Shown here one piece after another: positions 12,901 through 27,900 of a DNA stretch of 64,000 nucleotides. Within the stretch, counting starts at the first letter, position 1, and every line of letters starts with the position of its first letter. Under the pieces are notes generated by a model, which was given only the letters and a program-made list of their open reading frames with translations, was not told the origin of the DNA and did no database searches. Both the position numbers and the translations under genes were made by a program. The stretch lies in the NCBI GenBank assembly GCA_013399695.1, contig VXAU01002301.1:186001-250000 (forward strand), in the 5' to 3' direction. The DNA comes from Formicarius rufipectus. Its lineage: Eukaryota > Chordata > Aves > Passeriformes > Formicariidae.

Positions 12901-15900
12901 TCCACACGTGGCAAATGTGGCTGTCATAGATGGAGGTAAGCAGTGGAACAGCTTTGCAACTCTTGAGTTAGAAGAGGTGACACAACCTTTTGTGTTCAGA
13001 GTAAATGAGATTATGGTTCTTTAAGCTGTTGTTTCTATAAAGCTATTAACTGCTAAGAGCACGGCAACTATTTTTCTGTAACATTATTCCTCCTACCAGT
13101 AAAGCATCCACCAAGACCCTCACAAACATTTGGAGTGGGATGCAGCTTGGTTTTTCTTTTTCTTTCCACAGATAAGGTGCTTGTCACAGCATTTCAGCAT
13201 GCTGTAGTGCCACCACCCATGTGTACCTATGAGCTCCAGCTCCAACAGGCAGTTAATCAGGTTGCATTTCACACAGATCCTAAACATAGTGGGGACATGG
13301 CTGTCCTGGATGCTGATAACAAGATCTCTTTGTACAGATACGGTGAGAGCAAGTTGCACAGCTATTTAAAAAGAAACCCTGTGTTCCTGAGAGCAGTACC
13401 CTGGGGGACTAATAGGTTGGTGGTCACTTAAGCTTGTAGTAATTGGGATTGAGAACGTATTTGATTTAATTGTGGGTTCAAGTTCTGCTCTCATTTCCAG
13501 TAGTTTGGGTGACAAGAAGCATTTTGGTGGTGCAATGACTTTGTGAAAAGGCAGTGTTTGGCACTTGACTATACACATTTGCTGTTAATATTCCCCTGAC
13601 TATCTTCAGCTTGAGTGCAGCACATGGTATCTTGTGTAATCTGTCCTGTTGGCATGTTGCTGATTGGCACTGGAAGTGTATGAGAATCTGTCTGGGGCAC
13701 CCAGCAGTTCTCAAAGTAGTTCTACATACAGTGTGTTCTGAGGAAACAGGCTGTTATTACTGTCTCTATTTTGTACTGTAACAGTGCAAGGTAACTGCCT
13801 CAGAGTGAGTGTTAATAGGAATTAGGTGTTGGCTTAACATGTAGGGATGATATTTTCTGACTGTCTTAATAGTTTTATGTAGCATTTTTTTATAAGATTG
13901 AAGATGGAATGGGCTCTGTTGAGAGGATTTCTAAACTCTGCTTTGTTCTGCTTTGTGTTTGCTAGGACAAAGTACAGTAAATGACCTTACTGTCAAGTTA
14001 GGAGCCGTGGGTGGAAACGGATTTAAAGCAGCTGTGGGAACACCATACTTGGATAAAACCTACAGGTAATACAGAACTAGTATAACTGTAATGGGGAGAG
14101 AGTTGTTCCTAGTTGGCAGCTTTAGAGGACACAGCATCAACCACTGGTCTCAATATTTTTAAGAGGTTGTCAGATAATGTGGTTTCATTTGGTTAATGTT
14201 GTGGATGCAACCAGTCATGAGAAGTTGCTATCTAGTGGAAGCAGTAACTGTCTGACTGCCCTGAGATAGCCTTTCCCTTGCCCAGTGCTGCAATTGGTGC
14301 ACTTGGTCTCTGGGAGCAGGAGCACAAAGGAATTGCTGTGCAGTGCCCAAGCTCATGGTCACAGCGCACTGAGCAACTGAGTTGCTTGAATGGCAGAGAC
14401 AGTGACAAGGTTAAAAATTCCACCTGCTCTCCATTTGTTCCTCTATGCAGCTGTTATGGAAGGAGTACTACTTACAGAAAGTGAATGGGGCTACCTAGTT
14501 TTTATCCTTTACCTCCAGCCCAGCCTGTGGCAGGATTCATGCTTTAGATGTCTGTCTGTTTCTGCGTTAGAGCCCTTCCAGTGATGATCTATATCTGAAC
14601 AGCCAGACTGTGCCTAGGAATACCTTGGCCTCTCCAGTGAGGTGGCCTACTGAAATCAAGTTCTATTTGCTTCCCAGTCTCTCTTATTTTGTGACAGAGT
14701 TGATGTGGGCAGTGACAACAATGAAGCGATGAATCCTTTGGGGCTCCGATTTCTCACCTGGCTGCCAGATGGCAGCTTCCTGGTGGTTGGTCAAGGTCAT
14801 CATGCTACTCAGTCTGTCCTTCACCATCTGACTGCAGTGCCTCACGTGGCTGGAGCTGAAGAGCAGTGCTTGAATTTACGGTACTAGAGATCTGTCAGCT
14901 GTGGCTGAAGTCTGAGAACGCCTCCAGGCTGTGCCTAGAAGGAATTAAGTCTCTTGTTAGACATGCAGCCTGGAGACTGGGGGTTGGAGAATTTGGCTCT
15001 TTTCATGCAGGAGAACCAAACAGCTCATTAAGCTGCCTACTGGTCACCACTTATGTCTAGTCCTAATGCCTACACCCAGCCTAGCAAGAACTTGCATGCC
15101 AGCAGGCCTGTGTCAGTATAGCATAGCTCTCTGTTCTCTTGAATTAGAGGCCCTTGGGGAAGAAAGATGGGACATGACACTGACGTTCTCCATTCTACTC
15201 TTTGCCCACCGTTATTAAGGTCAAGAAGGGAACTAGTAGCCCTTGTAACTGCCGTCGTCCTCTTCCTCCTCACATTCTGGTCTTTGTGAAACCAGCTGAA
15301 TTTGTGAAGCGACCTGCGATACAGAGATACCCTTTCCAAAGAAGTCCAGAGAGTTCTTTCTGCAGCACTCAGGAGGAAAGACAGGCTGATTTACATATGA
15401 ATTAGAATGGAAGAAAAGAGGTGTGGGTTTGCAGAGTGCTGCAGGCATGCAGAGAGTGCCCAGTACGGTTAGGCAAATCTCTCTTGGCTGGAGGTGCTGG
15501 TGCCCTGTCGTGCCATTGTCAGCTGACATAAGTGTGAAAAGACTGCTAAAGGTCCTTCACATGATCTGCTCATGCTGGAAATGTGCATCTTTCCATCTGG
15601 CCACAAGAATGGTAGGATCTAGGTGTTAAACATGTCTCCTGTGAATGATGTTCTGTATTTTCCTCTGTCTTGCTTCAGGCTGTCTTTGCCTGTGGATGGA
15701 GAAGTTATCAGTCTGTACTGCAGCCCACTGACCAAAACTGTAGCTCTGCAGCTGGCTGATGGACAGATCCTAAAATACCTGTGGGGTAAGCAGAGCCTTG
15801 TTAAAGTATCTGAGCTTAGGTGTAGTTATTACAGATTTCTTAAGAAGTTTAATGAAATGATTTGACTTTCAGGGACTTGAGTGACTCTTGCTGGGTAGTT

Positions 15901-18900
15901 GGTGCTGCCTTTCGTGTTCTTTCTGCTTCTAGAAATGTGCTGAAATCTGTGATTTGTGTCAAAAAGCAATTATAGTTGTTAACTTTTTATCTATATATAC
16001 TTATTTATATGTGTTTGTATATTTACACACACACACACACATATATATTTCTATATGCATACACACAAAGTTCAGTGCTGAATGACTGCCACATTCTTGG
16101 TACCCCTCTCTCATTCCACAGTGGAATAAAGGTGCTACGGAGCCCCAGAAGTTAATGCCTTCTTGTCCAGTGAGTCCTGAACTTCTGTGTCAGCAGTCCT
16201 CCCCCTGTCAGATAGTGTGGCTTGTTCCTAGCTCTAGTTTTCTTGAGATAATGTCATGTGATTTTAGTGCTTGAGTTGTTGATTGGCTGGAAAACAGTTT
16301 GATCTTCTTTGCTCCGTAGGGGCTTCTACTCCAGTCCTTGAGCCTTGGTGGACTAGCAGTGGCTCTGCTGTTCAGTTCCCCTACCCTTGTGTGCAGACTT
16401 CTATCACAAGGATCAGTGGTGAAGTAAGTGAGACTGTGAGCAGATGAAATTCCCTACACTATATAGTTGTTGTCTATGTCAAAAGTGCACCATGATCCTC
16501 TGCCCCCCATCCAGTGATACTTCTCTATGGTGTTCTTAATAAGGCCCTGTGCAGAGCTGAGAGCATATCATTCCTTGCCTTCCATCTCTGATGGATTGCA
16601 GTTAGCACCCAATCACCCCAATTATGACTATAAAGAATAATGTCATTAAAGAGCAGGAAATTTCAGATTGAAAATTTCTACGCTCTTTTTAGAAGGAGTC
16701 TGTTTACTTGAACTTAACCTATTAGCAAATATGGCTGCACTGAGTTACTGTAGGTCTGCTCCTGGTGTTTCCTGTTGGAGATGGTTTCTTCATAGCTACA
16801 GCTTTAAGAATGAATAGCTGTTCCCCTAGTAGTTTAAGGGTTTCTTTCCTTCAGCGTGCATTCAGGTGAGTTCTATATGAAGCTGCTTTGTTCTGCTCTG
16901 TATTGTTGTTTTTCCTCTGGTATTTTGGACAAAGTGCTCTTGAATGAAGAAGCCTAAATTTTTGGCGTGGTTTCCTCTTCTTTTTTGTGATTGTGCAGGA
17001 GGGTAGGCCAGGCTGGATTTCCAGCCAACACTATTTAAAGATGTTTAGGTTTAAGCCGTCCTGGAATAGAGGTTGCATGACTTCCTGTCCCAGCTTCTGT
17101 AAGTAATTCACATGAGGTACTTGTTGCCTAAGGTGCTTCAATCGATTGTTTGTCAGTGTTACGAATGCTTGGAGTTTGTGATGCTGATAGCTCATAATTG
17201 TCATCCATTTTATTTACAGGAGATGATCCTGGGCCTCACAGATAGATGCCGTTTGTTTGTTAATGATGTTGAGGTACCAAAGTTTTTGCCCCTCATTTGC
17301 ATCCCCTTTTCCTCTACCGAAGGCAGCTTTCCTTTGTGGTCTATACAATGATAAAACTGCATTTTTCTACAGGTTGCTTCCAACATCACCTCATTCGCAA
17401 CGTACAACGAATTTTTGTTGGTGACGACCAGCTCCCACACCTGTCAGTGCTTCTGCTTGAAGAACTTACCAGTGAAAGGTAAACGTCAGCACTGTCTGAC
17501 TGCTGCTGGTGACTCAGGGCCATTGTCTTGAATCACAAGACATTCAAAGACATTCAAGACATTTTCACATTCAAATCTGAGAGAACAAGGAGTGCAAGGG
17601 ACTGACTTTGTATATCACATGTTTCTCACAGGGAGCAGTATTTGTCCTATAGTTGATGTCTCTTCAGTGTTTTTAACAGTTTATCCCTGTTGCTCCCTCC
17701 TCTCCATGTCTGAAAAAAGAATGATCTGGGTTATTTGTGGTGTGTTGTAGAGAAGGGATCACTGCAGAAGGAGTTTCTGGTGCTACCTGGCTAGGAGAAG
17801 TTTGACGACCTTGATAGAGACAGGATGACAACTTACTAGTGCTTTACACCTTCCAGTGCTCCTTTCATTTGCTCTGTTGAGCTTTATGATCCTGTTACAT
17901 AGAGGGCTTGTCTCTGCTTTGTTTACAGATACAAGAGTAATTAGCACTGAATGGTTCTTAACCTGTCAGGAATTGTTGAAAATCACTGGTCGTTGACCCA
18001 GTTGGTCCAGCACAAATTCAAAGGGCTACATAGGAGGGCTTTAGTAGGGCACTGTGCTGTAGTGTGCCATAAGTGCTGATAAATATATTGTCTTCAGCCC
18101 TTCAGGCTGGCCTGAACAGCGTTGTTGCACCCAACAGTGAGACCCTGCGCAAGGTGGAACGAGGTTCACGTATTGTCACTGTTGTTCCCCAGGATACAAA
18201 GGTTGTGCTGCAGGTCAGTGCTCTGCCTATGTCTGCTGAGGTCTGTTATCAGGTTGTGGAGGAGGCTGTCTCAGTGGGCAGACAGCTGTGTGTGTACAGA
18301 ATTGGGAAGGACAATTCAAGTTCATAATGGCTGAGGTAGTGTAGTGCTGTGTATTGTGGCCTCTCACCATGAATCTCAGGCTCACTTCCTAGTACTTGCT
18401 AGCAGCCCTCTATTAACCTTGGCACTGAGTTTGTCTGAAGTGCTGAGCTCACTGTTCAGAAGAAGGAGAGATTCACAGAATGCAGAAGGATGTCATTTGA
18501 GAGGCACCACTGGAGGTGAGGAGCCCAAAAACCTCCCTAGAGCAGGGCTAACCTGAATAACTTGATCAGGTTGCTCTGGGTCTTGCCTGCTTGAGTGGAA
18601 TCCAGCCTTCTGAGGAAGGAATGTTTCTGAACTGAGAAAAATTCTCAGATACTTCTCCACAGTCATTGAAATTTCATGTCCTTTGAAGTAAACAGGCCCA
18701 TGCACCTGCAAGTAGCAGACAGGCTTAGAAAATTGGCCAGTCCTCACTTTGGCCACAATATAGGCAGAGTAACTACAAATAAATAATTGCGTGAATCTTG
18801 TGTTACAGATGCCAAGAGGAAATCTGGAAACTGTTCATCACCGAGCTCTGGTTCTTGCCCAAATTCAGAAGTGGTTAGACAGGTAAATGACACCAGTGTA

Positions 18901-21900
18901 TTCTGGTCTTCCCTCCCCCAATCTGAGCAGTTAGAGACTGACTAACCTGGAAAAGAGATAGAGGCTGAACTCAGGGGAACTGACCTTGTTAGAGGGAATG
19001 AAACTGTTTCTGGGGCTACCAGCAAGAAATCTTTCAGCAGTGTCAGGTACTCCTGACCTCACCGCTGAAGGGCTTCTTACATGTGCTGAGATTGCATGGG
19101 TGGGAGAAATCTTCATCTGCTTCGTTCTCCAAACATCTCAATGACTTCACATTGAAGCCAGATGTTTTCCATTTTTTACTTAATTAATTTACATTGAAAT
19201 TTTCTGAAATGGTAATTGATCTATTAAGTTAAGATGCAGCACTCACTTTTAATGAGGAAAAAGTAATGTGAGTTCTGTATTGCTTCATCAACCTGGCATG
19301 CTAGTGTGTCCCACAGCGGGGGCTGGCAATGAACAGTACTGACCTTGCACATTTTTTCTGGAAAGCAGTCTACATGGCTTAATGGTATGGGCTGTTTTTC
19401 CCACTGCTTCTTGTCCTTAGCTCCAGTCAGTTGCCTTTATTTGTGGATAGTGCATCTTATCTGCTATGTAAACTGTCCAACTTGAATCATTTCTCCAGGC
19501 TTATGTTCAGGGAAGCTTTTCAATGTATGAGGAAGCTGCGAATCAACCTCAATCTTCTCTATGACCACAATCCCAAGGCAAGTATGCCTGATTCTGTTTT
19601 GTTGTTTGCCCTGCTAATCTACCGTGGAATCCATTGCCACTGAACACTGAACTCAGAAGAATAGGTAGTGCTGTCATTTCTGCTTTCAGCAAAGGTGGCT
19701 GCTCTGCACTGCAACAACATCACACAGGCAGATTAGATTTAGCATTTCCTTTACTCTGTACTTTCATAGAAAGCCTCTGAATTTGTTCTTGTACTTAATG
19801 TGTCAAGAATATTCAGAATAACAGTGGTAATACTCTTCATTTCAGGTATTTCTGGAAAATACAGAAACCTTCATCAGGCAGATAGATTCTGTGAACTATA
19901 TCAACTTGTTTTTCACAGAATTGAAGTGAGTATAATTCTGGAAATGGAAGCATGCATGTAGTCCGTGGTACATGATTTTGTCAAAGCACTGGCAGCTCTT
20001 CAATGTGGGTGCAAGGAGTCAGTCAAAAATCTGGCATGTTGAGTCATAAAGGCTTGAGTAAGCTCAGTAGTTTCAGGGACAGTGTGACTTGTTGGGAATT
20101 CCAGCTTGCAGGCAGCCATTGGGTTTTTGGAGCAAGGAATTAGTACATTGTCCAACTGCTTTGACTTGTCTTCTGGTTTGCTATACAGCAGTAAACAAGA
20201 ACAGAGAAAGCTTTGTTCCCACATAAAGAGGAGCAAGATAGCACTGCTTATCTAAAGCCTGAGGCCAAGATAGTTGTTTGGATTCTGAAGTCAGGTCAAC
20301 TGACTTCTTTCTTAAAGGCTGAATTATGAAACTTCAAGGCATCAATGGCTTCAGGACTTCTGAAGGTTGCTGATGTAAGTTACAGTTTAGGAGCTAGAGC
20401 TCTCACTTAGCTGTTCTATTTTTGGCTTTGACCTGACCAGAAGTAACAGCAAATGGCTTATTTTTCAGAAGGGGTCAAAAGAAAACTCCTAGTGGATTTA
20501 GTAGAAAACAGGTGTATCTTGTAAATCTTGCTTTCTGATTTTTTTTTGTGCATCTGAAGTAGTTGTTCTAACCAGTTGTTGGCTATTTTTAATGCCTCTC
20601 TTGGCTGACAGTCAGTTGGGACTGATGAGAGATTTTGAAGAGCTTTCTGGTAGCATGGTAGGTTGTGCGTCAGTACCGCATGACATAGCAATTTTGTTGA
20701 GTAGTTATTTTCTACATGCATTTGTGTTTCTTAACATTACTGTCTTTGTTCTGGAATGTGTGATGGATAGTACTGTTATTCATGTAATCTCTTTTTATTT
20801 AGAGAAGAAGATTTCACAAAGAGTATGTACCCATCTCTGAATGGTAGCTGTAATACCCAACCACGTCTGCATCCTGATCAGAAAAAAGTTAACCTCATTT
20901 GTGATGTGATGAGAGTTGCCATGGAACACATTGACCCTCAAAAGTAAGCACTTTCTTGTTGTAGGTCAAGGGAACCATTAAGAGAGATTTCTAGTCAGTC
21001 ACAGGCGGAAAGCAGCTGTCTTTGACGTCTGTTATTTTGCTTGAGGTTCTCTGAAGTCAACTTGTGCTCCACAAAACTTAGGTATACCATACCTTCCTTG
21101 TGCTGAGGATGTTGTCCTGGAAATCACATCTGGTAGTTCCACAGATGGCAAAATAGCTTTTTAATACCAGAATTAAAATATTAGATGCAGGATGCTTATA
21201 GAAATACACTCAGTTTAGGATCAGTCTGTGTTATGGAGATGGAGAGACATGAGCAAGATTCTCATCTCAGTGAGGTGCTGACTATTGGAAGCAACTGGCC
21301 TTTTGCAGAGATCTCAGCTGTTTCATTTGAGACTCAGTTGTTTTGTAAATAATCAGCTGCATATTTCTGAATGATTACCTTTGTGGTAGCTATCCTCCTT
21401 GGATCAGTCAACACTAGACATGGATAAAGGGTAGAAAAATGGGATAATAACAGTGGTTAGAGAAATGGTGTTAAACCATTGGCAGCTTACATGATAAACA
21501 GTGGATGGAGAAGCCACGGGTAGTGAGTTGCTGCTGAGCTCTCAGAATTTAGACACACTTCAGCAAACTGTCAGAAAATAAAGCATCTCCTTAGCTGGTG
21601 AAGCTATCTTGAAATAGTAACTATGAAATGTATGAAAGTATAAATAACATCCTGGAGAGCTTTCATTTTATAAAAGGCTATTTTCATGCCAGATTTCCTT
21701 TTGAAAACTGTGTCCAGCTATCTGAACTTTCAGAGTGTTTTCTTCATTATGCTGGCTGGCATGGTAAGGAAGTTCACTGTGCTAAAAACACACCTCCAGC
21801 TTTGTGACATGTTTGAGGAGTCATGTTGAATAGAAAAACCCTTCTAGTATGTTCTGTTCTTTCCCCATGTTTCCTGCCTTCCTGTAGAAAGATCAAAGTG

Positions 21901-24900
21901 TAAATTTTTGGGCTTTTTTAACTAAAATGTAAACTAGAACTTGCACAAACTGTGCTAAAAAATGAGTAAGCAGTGTTTGTCTTCTCACTTTTTCATTGAC
22001 CTGATTCTCTTTTCTCCAGATACTGCCTATCAATACTGACAGCACATGTAAAGAAAAGTCCTCCAGAACTGGAAATTGCTCTCCAGAAGGTTCATGATCT
22101 TCGAGGTTTTGTATCAGGAACTAAAAGTTTTGAAAATGGGTGGTTTGCAGGAGCATTCCATAAGGGAAACTTCCCTGTCCAGTTATCCCATGAGCTGCTC
22201 TGGCAGTCACACTTGCGCAACCTGAGCTGGAGCTGAAGCTCACTAACACAGTCAGATGAGGTTTCCTTACCAGTTCAACCCCACATTTCACTTAGCAGTC
22301 TCAGATGTGCAGGTCCTTAAAATATAATCTTGGTGAAAAAACTAAACTACAAAATGACAGGTTGAGCTGGTACCCCTGAGAAGGGACTCTGAACAAAGGA
22401 ACCCCTGATGCTATGTGGGCTTTTATACCCTCACAGTCTATCCCTGCAAAAGGCTGGTGGTCCTTGGCTCCTGCTGTTTCTCCAAGTGTTGGGTCTCCTG
22501 GCAGGGACCATGGACCCAAAAGGTTGGGAGTTCACAGCCTCTTGTCTCAGACTCCTGCCCCCGAGTTCAGTCTGCAGCTTCCACTGCAGCTGCACACACT
22601 GAAGGTGTTCCTCAACACTTTCATTTGTTAGGGTGGCTCACCCAGAAAATTGTTTAAAAGTGGCTGTTTATGGAGGAAACAAATATATTTGAAACTAGCT
22701 GTGTGTTTAGGTACAGTGGCATATCAACTAAGATATGCTTCTCTACATGCCCTCACCTAGCCTTTTATCTAGGTTGGTCAGCAGGTACCCGAGTTGGATC
22801 TGTTTTCGGTTTCCAGTTGGAACTCTAGTACTCCAAGTACGGGACAGAAAGTTCCTATTCTGGGGTGTGGTGTCTCAAATTGGCAAGTTTTGATTTTGTG
22901 CTGTTGCTTCTAACTTGTCGCCGTTGCTTCTAACTTGTCACAGTTGCACAGGTAACAAGTTACTATGCTTGGAATGGTTCTTGAAGTTGCCTAGGAAAGG
23001 CAAAGTAACCCTTTCTGCAAGGCAGAACAAGCCGTTAGTTTGAGAGTCCCTGTCTGATGTCAGGGTTGTGCTTGAGGATGCATCCTCCCTCACATCAGCG
23101 TTCCACTGCTGCTAGTGTAACAGATCATATCATGGCTTCTTTGTCTTGTTACAGAAAGCGTTACTCCAGATGTCAAGGCTGTGAGTGCAGAAGAAGCACT
23201 GAAGTACCTGCTTTTCCTTGTGGATGTCAATGAATTGTATGATTATTCCTTGGGGACATATGACTTCGATTTAGTCATCATGGTGGCAGAAAAGTCTCAA
23301 AAGGTCTTTACTTATAGTTCCAGCCAAGGAACTATTTTGTTGTTTTCTCAAACGTTCATTGAAGTCTGCAGATCAGCCTGCACATTACTATAGTAATAGC
23401 TCTCCTCTCAGGCAGGAATCCAGTTGCTCTGAAGCCCTGTCTGTGCTTGGGATGATGCTGTGTAGGTGTCATGTCTCTGCATCCCTTAGTACTTCTTGAA
23501 CAGAGCTCTGTAAACTTGGTTGTGCTCAAGGTGAAATGGTGCTCTTCTAGAGTAGGGCACAGTAGTTCTCAGGAGGGGAGGGAGGAGGGACCGGTGTCTG
23601 AAGTCTTGTGACTGCATGCCCTACATTCCCAGTTATGTACTCTTTCAATTCTTGCTTATTTAGTGGTACCAATGATAGCAGAGTGTATCTTCACACAGGT
23701 TTAATGAGAAATTTCTGAACAGAAATGCCCATCAGGATCTTCAGAGGTTGCAATAAAGCCTATCATACATCGATTAGAACACCCCATTGATGTTAATGGG
23801 TTTTATTACCTATGGTGTGGGGAAAATTGATCAGCTTTATGGCTGCAAATTTATACATGATAATAGCTAATAGAAAACAATATTTGATATGACATACAGC
23901 CTTGAAATTTAAATGTCACCAGCCCTTAGATACTGCCAAAGTCCATGGTGGGACCTGGTAATTTAAGTTAGTAATTCCTGGCCAGAGTACATACACAGAA
24001 TGGATCTTTGAGATGGCTTACATTTGGAAATTAAAAGAATAAACCTTTTTAGGATATTGTATTTTCAAATATGGGACTGTCTGTTGGTGAAGATAGGAGC
24101 AAATAAGAATTTTAGCAAATTAGCTCATCTGCAGTTTTTTTCTATCCTTTGCAGGACCCGAAAGAATACTTGCCCTTCTTAAATAGCCTCCGGAAAATGG
24201 AAACCAATTATCAGCGATATACAATAGACAGGCACTTGAAGAGATACACAAAAGCTCTTGGGCACCTCAGCAAATGTGGTAGGTGTCCTGAGGAGAATTT
24301 CTGCAGTGTAACATTTCCCTTTTGGAGAGCCTTTGGGTGTAGGGAGTGATCATGAAGCATAGGTTTTGTTTTGTTCCTGTTAAGTGACTTGTGCCCTGTT
24401 AATAATCCCTGGCAAAAGCAGAGATACCACAAGGAAGTGAATGCCTTGATTTTAAAATAGGTGAATAGGTGCCTTTTTGCTCTTCCACCCAAGCACCTCT
24501 ATTTGCTTCATGATGCAATGAACCCAAACTGTCTGGGAGCTTTGAGGGCCACATGCTTTCTCTTTTATTTTTACAAAAATTATTTCTGCAGGTCCAGAAC
24601 ATTTCTCTGAATTTCTGAACTTGGTCAAGGATCAGAATCTCTATTGTGAAGCCTTGAAGCTGTACCCCTCTAGCACTCAGGAGTACAAGGTGTGTAAACG
24701 TGATACTGCAGCAGCCAAGCTTTTTATTTTCCTACATTTTGCATGTCCTGAGCACCTTACATGAGGGCAGGAATGAAACAACAGCTACTTGTGTTAAAGT
24801 TCTGCAGGCCATTGCTATTGCAGTGTTGTCTGAGACCCTTCTCTGACATTGTAGCTGAACTGACTATTGGGACTAACCTTGTGGGGCCTGGTCATTGAAG

Positions 24901-27900
24901 GACTGGCTGTTGCTCCTTTGACCTCATGGCCTGTAGAGCACTTGGAATTCTGTTTCCTCTGTTGCACTATCTTGTGTGCTGAAGAACTCCCATTACCACA
25001 GAAAGACTTCTTCCTGTTTTGACCTCTGCCTGGCTTGCAGATGGTGTGCTGTCACTTTTGTTACCCTTAAACTATTCTGAAAAGTGCTGTAGAGCTTAGG
25101 ACACTTATAGTTGTGCTGTTTCCTAATATGTAGTGTCCCTTGTTGATATCGGTATTACTAAAGAACTTTAGCTTGCCTGCTGCTGCAGTAAAATGTAAAT
25201 GCACTTAATAAAATGTCATTTAGATACTGTAAATGCATAACACAAGCCTTTGTAAAAGGAGTAGATGAATAAAAGGGGAAATACAGAAACTTGGTCTGTT
25301 TGCAACAGTGGAAGCAGAAAGGTCTCTTTGCTCACGCAGGAGATCTATTCCTGAATGATTCATTGGGAGTTTTCTGTTACTCCTTCCATATCCTTCCAGT
25401 GAAATCCACCTGCCTCGTCTTCATGGAGGGAGTGAGCTTTAATAGCCTGTGCCTAGAGTTGCAGGGCTTGCTTCTTTTCTTGTGCTAGTGTTTGCCTCCT
25501 GAAGCAGGTTGGTTCAGTGAGACATTCTCTCCCGTGAGTGGGGAAGAAGGGTCTGATTTCCTGCCGTATCTAGTTTACCTAGTCTTTGGTTTGGAGAGTT
25601 AGGGACCCCTGCATGAGGGAGGCTTCCTTTGGCTCTGCGATATGTCTCCATGTGCTTATGTTTAGCCTTTGGCTTGATAAAAAGTTTGAAACAGGGTAGA
25701 AACACTATGCCTGGAAACTCCTTGTAGGAGGGGGTAATAGACTTTTGTTGGTGGGCCCTTAATATTTACTAATGAAGGAGTGCTATTGGGTTTACAGCTA
25801 ATTTTTTATTTTTCTTCTTGCAGGATATCAGTGATGCCTATGGGGAGTACTTGATTCAGAAACAGCTATGTGAACAGGCTGCACTGATATTTGCTCGTGC
25901 TGGCATCTTTGCAAAAGCACTTGATGCTTTTCAGAGCAGTGGCAGCTGGCAGCAAGCCCTGTGCATGGCATCACAGCTTGGTTATACAAAGGATAAACTG
26001 TCCAGTCTGGCACGGAGCATGGCAGGTAGGCCTTCAGGAGATGGAATTGTGCAGAGCAGAAGTGGCTGCTGTTTTATAGTTCATTTTGTTTTTTCTAAAA
26101 TGCAATGAAAACCTCAATATTCAGCAGCATTTTTCTTACTCGAGAACTAAGATTCCATGTTCCCAAGGGTTTGTGCAATTGCACATCACCCTTGTTTCTC
26201 AGAGGAACCAAAGTGGGTAGGAGCTGTGTTGGTAGGCACGCAGGAGCTGCCAAGCTAGCTGTGGCCTTGGCTGCCCCAAGCTGACTGCTTCTTGCATTGT
26301 TTCCTTGCAACCGGTTGTTAAACTGCTCTTCCAAATTGCCTCCTTGCTTACCCTCAGGGAATATACATGCTCTGATGTGTCTGACATTAGTAAGGCCTCT
26401 AGACATTATTGATTCAAGTACTGTGCCTAGTCACAGACCTTAAAAGCTATTGGGTAATTTGGAGCTGCATCTTAATGTCTTCTCCCTAAAGCCTGCTAGC
26501 AGTTAGGGCCACCTGGTACAAGTAAAGCTATGTGGTGTCCTAATGCAGGAGCAAAAGGTAGCTGGTCTCAGAATTTGTGCTTACTCATGTGTATCAGACT
26601 GCATGTGTGTAATGTGTAGTGGACCTGGCATATACTGCAGCAAGAGAAATGGAGCATCATCCTGACTTCAGCCTTGCTCAGAGGTGGAGTTTATGAAGGG
26701 CTTGCTTTATACATGGGGAATATTGTTTCTGGAAGTGTATTCTTCCAGAGCTGGATACTCTGGTATTCGCTTTTTCTGAATCCTTCATGTCTTGCATTTA
26801 ATGTTTTTTTCTGGTGCCTCTCTTAAGTTACATCTGTAATTTAGTAATTGAGTTATGTGTATGAGCAGATAGAAGGTGCCTCAGTGAGTTGCATTTTGCT
26901 CTACTTTGTAGTTTCGTGAAACAAAATCCAACTGTTTCTGAAAAGCTGAAACTCCACCTTTTCTTGTAGGAAAACTAGTTGAACAGAGAAGGCATGTGGA
27001 GGCAGCCACGCTCCTGGAACAATATGCTCAGGTAACAACATATCACCCTTGTGTCTGTGCCTGAGTAATACCCTCTGTCAGACAGATGCACCATCTGTGT
27101 TTTCTCTGTTCTTCTGCACCAAGTGTGGCTTTATGCATACTGACCTCAAAAAAGTCCGTCCCATGGGCTTGCCTGGGGAGAGCAGAGCAGATCCAGATGA
27201 TGCAGTGAGCAGGTGGGGTTAACTGCTGTGTTCCTGAGTTTTTCAACTTGTGAAGCTGTCTATGCTTTGGTATGATAAGCTTTTGTCTCAGAGCTGAAGC
27301 GTGAGGGCTGGAGAAAGGAAGACAGTTACAGAGGGATTTGCCCATAGCATGGGAGAAGTAACATAGTTTTGGTGGGTGTTTCTGTGGTTTTTGTTTGCTT
27401 TCTTGTTTGGTTTTTTTTTGTCAACACTTCAAAGTACCTGGCATAGTAGTGTTTTCAGATCTTGGCTGTAATACTGGTGCATAGAAATAAGCATCTGAAT
27501 AGCTGCTGCCCTTGTGTGTATTATTAGCATCCGTAGCAGCCTGTGGTTGCTCTTTCCTTTTAGGACTATGAAGAGGCTGTTCTCCTGCTCTTAGAAGGGG
27601 CTCTTTGGGAAGATGCTTTAAGACTGGTAAGGTATTTCAGAGCACAAGAACAATTTCCTTTCCTCTGGAAAGGAAATGCTTCTTTAGAGTGCAAGAACAA
27701 AGGGATGTGATCTGAGTTAGATCCTTAAATAATACCTTCTTTCCTTTCCCTAATCCAGATTCACAAGTATGGTAGACTGGATATTTTGGAGACCAGCCTG
27801 AAACCTGCTATTCTGGAAGGTGAATCTGTGCAAGAATCTGAGATTTCTCTGTGCTATACAGGCTAAATACACCTCAAAGCCCTGCAGGGTCATGGGCTCT

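Noticed and set aside
22900..22945. Short tandem repeat gttgcttctaacttgtc in ELP1 intron 23
   Set aside because: Only two units of 17 bases plus a partial third; common intron noise. The surrounding 22.3-22.9 kb could be an old repeat, but I cannot name a family.
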